Assembly: GCF_017356015.1 (NCBI RefSeq)
Contig: NZ_JAFIQV010000045.1
Span: 1 to 53,994, forward strand
DNA length: 53,994 nt
Direction: 5' to 3'
Source of the DNA: Azospirillum sp. SYSU D00513
GTDB taxonomy: Bacteria; Pseudomonadota; Alphaproteobacteria; Azospirillales; Azospirillaceae
Positions within the stretch are counted from its first letter, which is position 1, and the number at the start of each line of letters is the position of its first letter. The notes beneath the pieces are model-generated. The model ran no database searches. It was given only the letters and a program-made list of their open reading frames with translations, and was not told the DNA's origin. The translations under genes and the position numbers were made by a program. Shown here piece after piece: positions 49,548 to 53,994 of the stretch.

Positions 49548-52490
49548 TTAGCGCCCTGCCGTTGCCCCCTCGCGCTGCCGGGCGACCTGCATCAACTCGA
49601 CGACCGTCTTCTGCAGCTCGCCCGCGGCGACCGGCTTGTGGAGCAGCCGGTAGCCGCCGTTCCGGGCCTCCACCAGCCGTTCCGGCGCCGTGTCGCCGGT
49701 CACGACCGCCGCCGGGATGCGGGAATCCAGCCGGGCGTGGACGGCGCCGACGACCGCCAGCCCGGTCTCGCCGCCGCGCAGCCGGTAGTCCACCAGGATC
49801 GCGTCCGGCCGGTGCCCCTCCTCCAGCAGGCGCAGCGCTTCCCGTTGCGAACCCGCGGCGACCGCCTGGTAGCCCCATTGCTCGATCATGGCCTGCATGC
49901 CCAGCCGGACCAGCTCCTCGTCGTCCACCACCATCACGAGACCGGACGGTGCGGTGGAGGCGGCGCTCTCCTCGGCCACGGCGGCGGGCGGCCGGGCGGC
50001 GATCGGCAGCTCGATGATGAAGGCCGACCCCCGGCCGGGAACGGAGCGGAGCCGCACCTCGTGGCCGAGCAGCCGCGCAAGGCGCCGCACCACGGCGAGG
50101 CCGAGGCCCAGCCCCTTGCTGCGGTCGCGCTCGGGGTTGCCGACCTGGAAGAACTCCTCGAACACCTCCGCCTGCCGGTCCGGCGCGATGCCGATGCCGG
50201 TGTCCACCACCTCGATGCGCAGCCGGTCGCCGCGCCGCCGGCAGCCGATCAGGATGCCGCCCTGTTCGGTGTAGCGCAGCGCGTTCTCGACGAGGTTGCG
50301 CAGCATGCGTTCCAGCAGGGTCGGGTCGCTGTGCACGACGGCGTCGCTGCCGACGACACGCAGCCTCAATCCCTTGGCGGCGGCGCGCGGGCCGTATTCG
50401 GCGGCCATCCGCCCGATGAGGGTGGAGACGGGCATGGCCGTGGGGTTGGCGACCACCAGCCCCGCGTCCAGCTTGGAGACGTCGAGCAGGCTGTCCAGCA
50501 GCATGCGCAACCCGTCCAGCGCCTGCTCCATCGCCAGCAGCATGCGCTCCGACGGCGTGCCCTTCAGCCGTTCCTGGAGGGCGGCCAGGAACAGGACCAG
50601 CGACTGCACGGGCTGGCGCAGGTCATGGCTGGCCGCGGCCAGGAACTTGGACTTGGCGATGTTGGCGCGCTCGGCCTCGGACTTCGCGGCGCGCAGGCTG
50701 TCCTCGTTGCGCTTGCGGTCGGTGATGTCGCGCGCGACGCCGACGATGCCGATGACCCGGCCCTCCACGGAACGCAGCGCGGCCTTGTTGGCGAGGTAGA
50801 GGCGCGGCTCGCCGAGGCTGCGGTCGAAGATCTCCTCCTCCATCACGACCGGGGTCCCGCTCTCCATGATCTGCCGGTCGGAGGCCTCGATGTGGGCGGC
50901 GACCTCCGGCGGGAAGAGGTCGCGGTCGCGGGCGCCGAGCACCTGTTCGCGGTCGAGCGCGAAGACGCGGCAGGTGTCGGCGTTGACCATGACGTAATGG
51001 CCCTCCGTGTCCTTCACGAACATCGAATCCGGAATGCTTTCCAGCACCGTTTCCAGCAGGGTGTTGCTGTGCTGGATCCGGCGGTCGGCCTCGCGCCGGT
51101 CGGTGACGTCGCGCATGAGGGCGGTGAAGAACCGATCGCCGCCGAGGCTCCAGGCGGCCATGGACAGTTCCAGCGGGAAGGCCGAGCCGTCCTTGCGGCG
51201 CCCCTCCGCCGCGCGGCCGGTGCCGATGTCCCGCCAGCGGTCCAGCGCCGGGACCAGCATCGTGAGCGGCTTTCCCGCGGCTTGCTCCGCCCCGTAGCCG
51301 AAGATCCGTTCCGCCGCGGGGTTGAAGGACTGGATGAGGCCGGTTGCGTCCAGCACGACGACCGCGTCCGCGGCCGTGTCCACGATGGCGCGCAGGCGGG
51401 TCTCGGCCTGGCGGGATTCCGCGAGCAGGCTTTCGCGGGCGCCGGCGTGGCGGTCGAGGTCGTCGGCCAGATCGTCGAAAGCCCGTCCCAGCGCGGCGAT
51501 CTCCGGCGGTCCCTGCAGCCCCGCCCGCGCCGACCGGTCGCCGGCGCGCCAGCGCCGCGTCACCTCCGTCAGTGCCGCGAGCGGCCGGTTCAGCGCGCGC
51601 TGCCCGCCCCACCAGGCGGCGAGCAGGCTGAGCAGCAGCACCGCGCCGGCCAGCGCCAGCGAGCGCCACATGGCGTGGTCGATGTTCTCGAAGGCGACGT
51701 TCCGGTCGAACCCGACGACGAGCAGGAGATCCCTCCGCCCATCCATCAGCGGCGCATGGGCCAGGATGCGGGTAACGCCGTCCAGGCCGGGCATCTCGGC
51801 CGTGCCGGGTTCCACCGCGTCGAGGAGCGGGCGGTAGAAGGGCGGCAGCGGCCGCCCGGTGGTGCCGGGAATGTCCGGCACCCGAGCCAGGACGATGCCG
51901 CCGCGGTCGATGAGGGTCACCGACGTGTTTGGGGGCAGGGCCATCCGCGCCAGGTAATCGGCCATCCAGTTGATGTCGAGCAGGGCGGTCAGCACCCCGG
52001 CCGGCCGCTCCGCGGTGTCGCGGTAGGGCAGGCTAAAGGGAAGCACCGGCCGCCGGTCAGAGCGACGCTCGGAGAATTCGCCCACGACGAATCCGCCGGT
52101 TTCCAGCGCGGCGCGCAGGTGCGGCCGGTCGGCGACGGAGATGCCGATGCCCGCCCGGTTCGTCCCGCAACGGATGACGCCGTCCCGGTCGGTGACCGCG
52201 AAATCGAGGAAGGCGGGGTAGTCGGGGCGGAGCCGGTCCAGCAGGCCCTGGCAGTTCCGCATGTCGGACTCGCGCAGCGACCGCGTCTGGCGCAGCGTCA
52301 CCATGGTCTGGCGGATGCCCTCCACCAGCCGGACATATTCGCCGGCGATCAGGCCCAGTGTGCGGGCCACCTGCTGGTGGACCTCGGCCTCCCGCGCGCG
52401 CCGCAGTTCGATCTGATTCCACACCTCGATGCCGGTGATCGGAAGCAGAACCAGCAGGACCAGGGCGACGAGGCGGTGAAACAGGCTCAT
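49548..52490 (-). CDS. Membrane hybrid sensor histidine kinase with Cache and PAS
   Basis: A 980-residue kinase. TM1 about 6-22; a double Cache-type periplasmic sensor (about 30-270, including FAVTDRDGVIRCGTNRAG); TM2 near 275-297; HAMP; PAS 1 (about 360-480); PAS 2 (about 485-610); phospho-acceptor His in LAAASHDLRQPVQSLVLFLA; ATPase with NALRYTEQGG and SKGLGLGLAVVRRLARLLGH; C-terminal receiver with MVVDDEELVRLGMQ, Asp in ILVDYRLRGGE and Lys in LLHKPVAAGEL. Hybrids of this type usually pass phosphate to a separate response regulator, which is not encoded next to it. Confidence 0.92.
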   Translation of the reverse strand: MSLFHRLVALVLLVLLPITGIEVWNQIELRRAREAEVHQQVARTLGLIAGEYVRLVEGIRQTMVTLRQTRSLRESDMRNCQGLLDRLRPDYPAFLDFAVTDRDGVIRCGTNRAGIGISVADRPHLRAALETGGFVVGEFSERRSDRRPVLPFSLPYRDTAERPAGVLTALLDINWMADYLARMALPPNTSVTLIDRGGIVLARVPDIPGTTGRPLPPFYRPLLDAVEPGTAEMPGLDGVTRILAHAPLMDGRRDLLLVVGFDRNVAFENIDHAMWRSLALAGAVLLLSLLAAWWGGQRALNRPLAALTEVTRRWRAGDRSARAGLQGPPEIAALGRAFDDLADDLDRHAGARESLLAESRQAETRLRAIVDTAADAVVVLDATGLIQSFNPAAERIFGYGAEQAAGKPLTMLVPALDRWRDIGTGRAAEGRRKDGSAFPLELSMAAWSLGGDRFFTALMRDVTDRREADRRIQHSNTLLETVLESIPDSMFVKDTEGHYVMVNADTCRVFALDREQVLGARDRDLFPPEVAAHIEASDRQIMESGTPVVMEEEIFDRSLGEPRLYLANKAALRSVEGRVIGIVGVARDITDRKRNEDSLRAAKSEAERANIAKSKFLAAASHDLRQPVQSLVLFLAALQERLKGTPSERMLLAMEQALDGLRMLLDSLLDVSKLDAGLVVANPTAMPVSTLIGRMAAEYGPRAAAKGLRLRVVGSDAVVHSDPTLLERMLRNLVENALRYTEQGGILIGCRRRGDRLRIEVVDTGIGIAPDRQAEVFEEFFQVGNPERDRSKGLGLGLAVVRRLARLLGHEVRLRSVPGRGSAFIIELPIAARPPAAVAEESAASTAPSGLVMVVDDEELVRLGMQAMIEQWGYQAVAAGSQREALRLLEEGHRPDAILVDYRLRGGETGLAVVGAVHARLDSRIPAAVVTGDTAPERLVEARNGGYRLLHKPVAAGELQKTVVELMQVARQREGATAGR

Positions 52491-52935
52491 GGGCGCCGGA
52501 CGGGGTCCGTTCCGAAAAGGGGAATTCTGCGACGTGCCATGGCCCTGTCCCGCTGGAGGACGCCGGTGCGCGGAACGGCCCTTGCCGTCGCCGCCCTTCG
52601 ACGTGCGTTTCCGGAATGGGAGTCTTCCACGCAGCCACGGATCAGCACCAGTAGGTCTTACCGCATAGAGGCAGCCGGCGCCCGTCCGGCCCCCGCTGGT
52701 TTTCTCTTATCGTCATTTAATAGTATTAATCGCCGGAAGGCGTGTTATGGTGGTCGCGGATCGTCCGTGGGGCTGATTGTCCCGCGCGGCGATGTCCGGG
52801 CGCCATGCAGGGCCTCCCCGCGAGGCCCGCGCGCCGGGACCAGGAACGCGTGCCCGAGAAGCCACCGTCCAAGACGGAATCCGCTCGAAAAGCAACCCGC
52901 TGAAAAAGCAAGACATCCCTAGGGAGGGGAACAAC
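52491..52935. other. Gene-free region upstream of the sugar-binding protein
   Basis: I see no protein gene on either strand. The stretch 52700-52735 is AT-rich (TTTAATAGTATTAAT near its centre) and probably holds the promoter of the downstream gene. The remainder is GC-rich without clear repeats. Confidence 0.45.
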
Positions 52936-53910
52936 ATGACGCTGAAGACCGTGATCATGGCGATGTCGCTGGCCGCCGCTGCCACAGCGGCAGTCACCGC
53001 CGCCCTGCCCGCCGCCGCCCAGGACAAGCTGACCGTCGGCTTCTCCCAGGTCGGCTCGGAATCCGGCTGGCGCGCCGCCGAGACCAAGGTCGGCAAGATG
53101 CAGGCCGAACAGCGCGGCATCACCTTCAAGATCTCCGACGCCCAGCAGAAGCAGGAGAACCAGATCAAGGCGATCCGCGCCTTCATCGCCCAGGGCGTGG
53201 ACGCGATCTTCCTGGCCCCGGTCGTCGCCACCGGCTGGGATCCGGTGCTGAAGGAGGCCAAGGACGCCAAGATCCCGGTCGTGCTGCTCGACCGCGCCAT
53301 CAACACCAAGGACGAGTCGCTCTACCTGACGGCCGTCACCTCGGACACGGTCCATGAGGGACGCCTCGCCGCCGAATGGCTCGCCAAGGACACGGGCGGC
53401 ACCTGCAACATCGTCGAACTCCAGGGAACCGTCGGCTCCAGCCCGGCGATCAACCGCAAGAAGGGCTTCGACGAGGTCGTCGCCAAGACCCCCGGCTTCA
53501 AGCTCCTGCGCACCCAGTCCGGCGACTTCACCCGGACCAAGGGCAAGGAGGTCATGGAAAGCTTCATCAAGGCCGAGAACGGCGGAAAGAACATCTGCGC
53601 CGTCTACGCCCACAACGACGACATGGCGCTGGGCGCCATCCAGGCCATCAAGGAAGCCGGCCTGAAGCCCGGCAAGGACATCAAGGTCGTGTCCATCGAC
53701 GGCGTCCCCGACATCTTCAAGGCGATGGCCGACGGCGAGGCGAACGCCACCGTCGAGCTGACCCCGAACATGGCCGGCCCCGCCTTCGACGCGCTGGTCG
53801 CCTACAAGAAGGACGGCAAGGCCCCGGCCAAGTGGATCCAGACCGAATCCACCCTGTACCTGCCGGACACGGCCAAGGCCGAGTACGAGCGCCGCAAGGA
53901 CCTGTACTGA
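52936..53910 (+). CDS. ytfQ: Sugar ABC importer substrate-binding protein (YtfQ type)
   Basis: A 324-residue periplasmic protein with a signal peptide (cleavage near AAAQD). It has the galactofuranose-binding YtfQ pattern: LTVGFSQVGSESGWRAAETK, DAQQKQENQIKAIRAFIAQG, AIFLAPVVATGWDPVLKEAK and VYAHNDDMALGAIQAIKEAG. AGGGAGGGG precedes ATG 52936. In the usual operon the ATPase YtfR would follow, but here sequence that looks like an insertion element begins directly after the stop codon. Confidence 0.9.
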   Translation: MTLKTVIMAMSLAAAATAAVTAALPAAAQDKLTVGFSQVGSESGWRAAETKVGKMQAEQRGITFKISDAQQKQENQIKAIRAFIAQGVDAIFLAPVVATGWDPVLKEAKDAKIPVVLLDRAINTKDESLYLTAVTSDTVHEGRLAAEWLAKDTGGTCNIVELQGTVGSSPAINRKKGFDEVVAKTPGFKLLRTQSGDFTRTKGKEVMESFIKAENGGKNICAVYAHNDDMALGAIQAIKEAGLKPGKDIKVVSIDGVPDIFKAMADGEANATVELTPNMAGPAFDALVAYKKDGKAPAKWIQTESTLYLPDTAKAEYERRKDLY

Positions 53911-53994
53911 GAGCCTGTTTGACTGAAACCTGCTTCTGCCTGTTGGTGACGGCAGGAGGAGTGGACGATGTGGACAGACGCGCAGCGGGAAAAG
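53911..53994 (+). mobile_element. Left end of a probable IS5-family insertion sequence
   Basis: Directly after the ytfQ stop codon the sequence reads GAGCCTGTTTGACTGAAA, which looks like a terminal inverted repeat. A GGAGGAG ribosome site and an ATG at 53968 follow. The element runs off the window, so the other end and the target duplication cannot be seen. Confidence 0.5.
53968..53994 (+). CDS. Transposase N-terminus, partial (probable IS5 family)
   Basis: Nine codons only, MWTDAQREK, at the right edge. IS5-family transposases of the IS1031 type commonly begin MWT followed by a charged segment, and the strong RBS GGAGGAG (53955-53961) fits a gene start. The call depends on this short match and on the repeat-like sequence upstream. 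Confidence 0.45.

Noticed and set aside
49542..52922. Open frame of over 1,100 codons on the plus strand across the membrane hybrid kinase
   Set aside because: The minus-strand kinase has all expected domains, while the plus-strand product is low-complexity and has no motif.
1..53994. CRISPR array, prophage, rRNA operon or biosynthetic cluster
   Set aside because: I searched for regularly spaced repeats, phage structural or integrase genes, rRNA sequence and modular synthases, and saw none.

Overview
The window is high-GC DNA (clearly above 65% by eye) with dense, short-spaced operons and frequent ATGA or near-zero overlaps. It carries a complete alphaproteobacterial-type Flp/Tad (Cpa) pilus locus, DUF1489 and DUF3429 proteins, many two-component and chemotaxis proteins and many ABC importers. 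Together these suggest a free-living Rhodospirillales bacterium, most like Azospirillum and relatives. That assignment is inference from gene content; there is no rRNA here to anchor it.

Layout. 1-88: the 3' end (domains V and VI) of a group II intron, entering from the left. 218-293: a tRNA with a CAU anticodon, probably tRNA-Ile2. 571-2690: a cupin, a class C beta-lactamase-fold serine hydrolase and a small DUF3429 membrane protein. 2857-6662: a four-gene YehZYXW-type osmoprotectant ABC importer in the same gene order as in E. coli. 6677-8354: DUF1489 and a DHH phosphoesterase. 8504-9738: a sigma-54-type promoter and an unusual soluble receptor that joins a bare chemoreceptor signalling tip to a Cache-like sensor.

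9930-23655: the Tad pilus locus. It runs secretin CpaC, CpaD, CpaE, ATPase CpaF, TadB, TadC, a Crp/Fnr regulator, a terminator, an AT-rich gap, Flp pilin, a TadG-like protein, two TadE/F pseudopilins, an orphan secretin N-domain protein on the opposite strand, TadD, prepilin peptidase CpaA and a tandemly duplicated, double-length CpaB. The parts fit one machine: CpaA cleaves Flp and the pseudopilins, CpaF powers TadB/TadC, CpaC/CpaD/CpaB make the outer-membrane channel, and CpaE/TadD are localisation and assembly factors.

24076-28776: a BMP-family nucleoside-type ABC importer, preceded by a 19-bp tandem repeat. 28802-35826: a signalling block of three stand-alone receivers, a chemoreceptor, an acyl-CoA dehydrogenase-like gene and a hybrid histidine kinase. 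35931-40432: small unknown proteins, an HpcH/HpaI aldolase, a 5'-nucleotidase and a Uma2 protein. 40433-40915: a less GC-rich gap with a small antitoxin-like reading frame and signs of gene decay. 40916-46912: a hydratase, a class IV aminotransferase and a PotABCD-type importer. 47132-52490: a macrodomain protein, a small unknown protein, a GH8 glucanase and a large membrane hybrid kinase. 52936-53994: a YtfQ-type sugar-binding protein, followed at its stop codon by what looks like the left end of an IS5-family element that runs off the window.

Most of the window is ordinary core or accessory chromosome. The items I consider most unusual are the soluble tip-plus-Cache receptor with its sigma-54 promoter, the double CpaB, the decayed antitoxin-like frame and the two mobile-element ends. 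I did not find a clearly new multi-gene defence or biosynthetic system.
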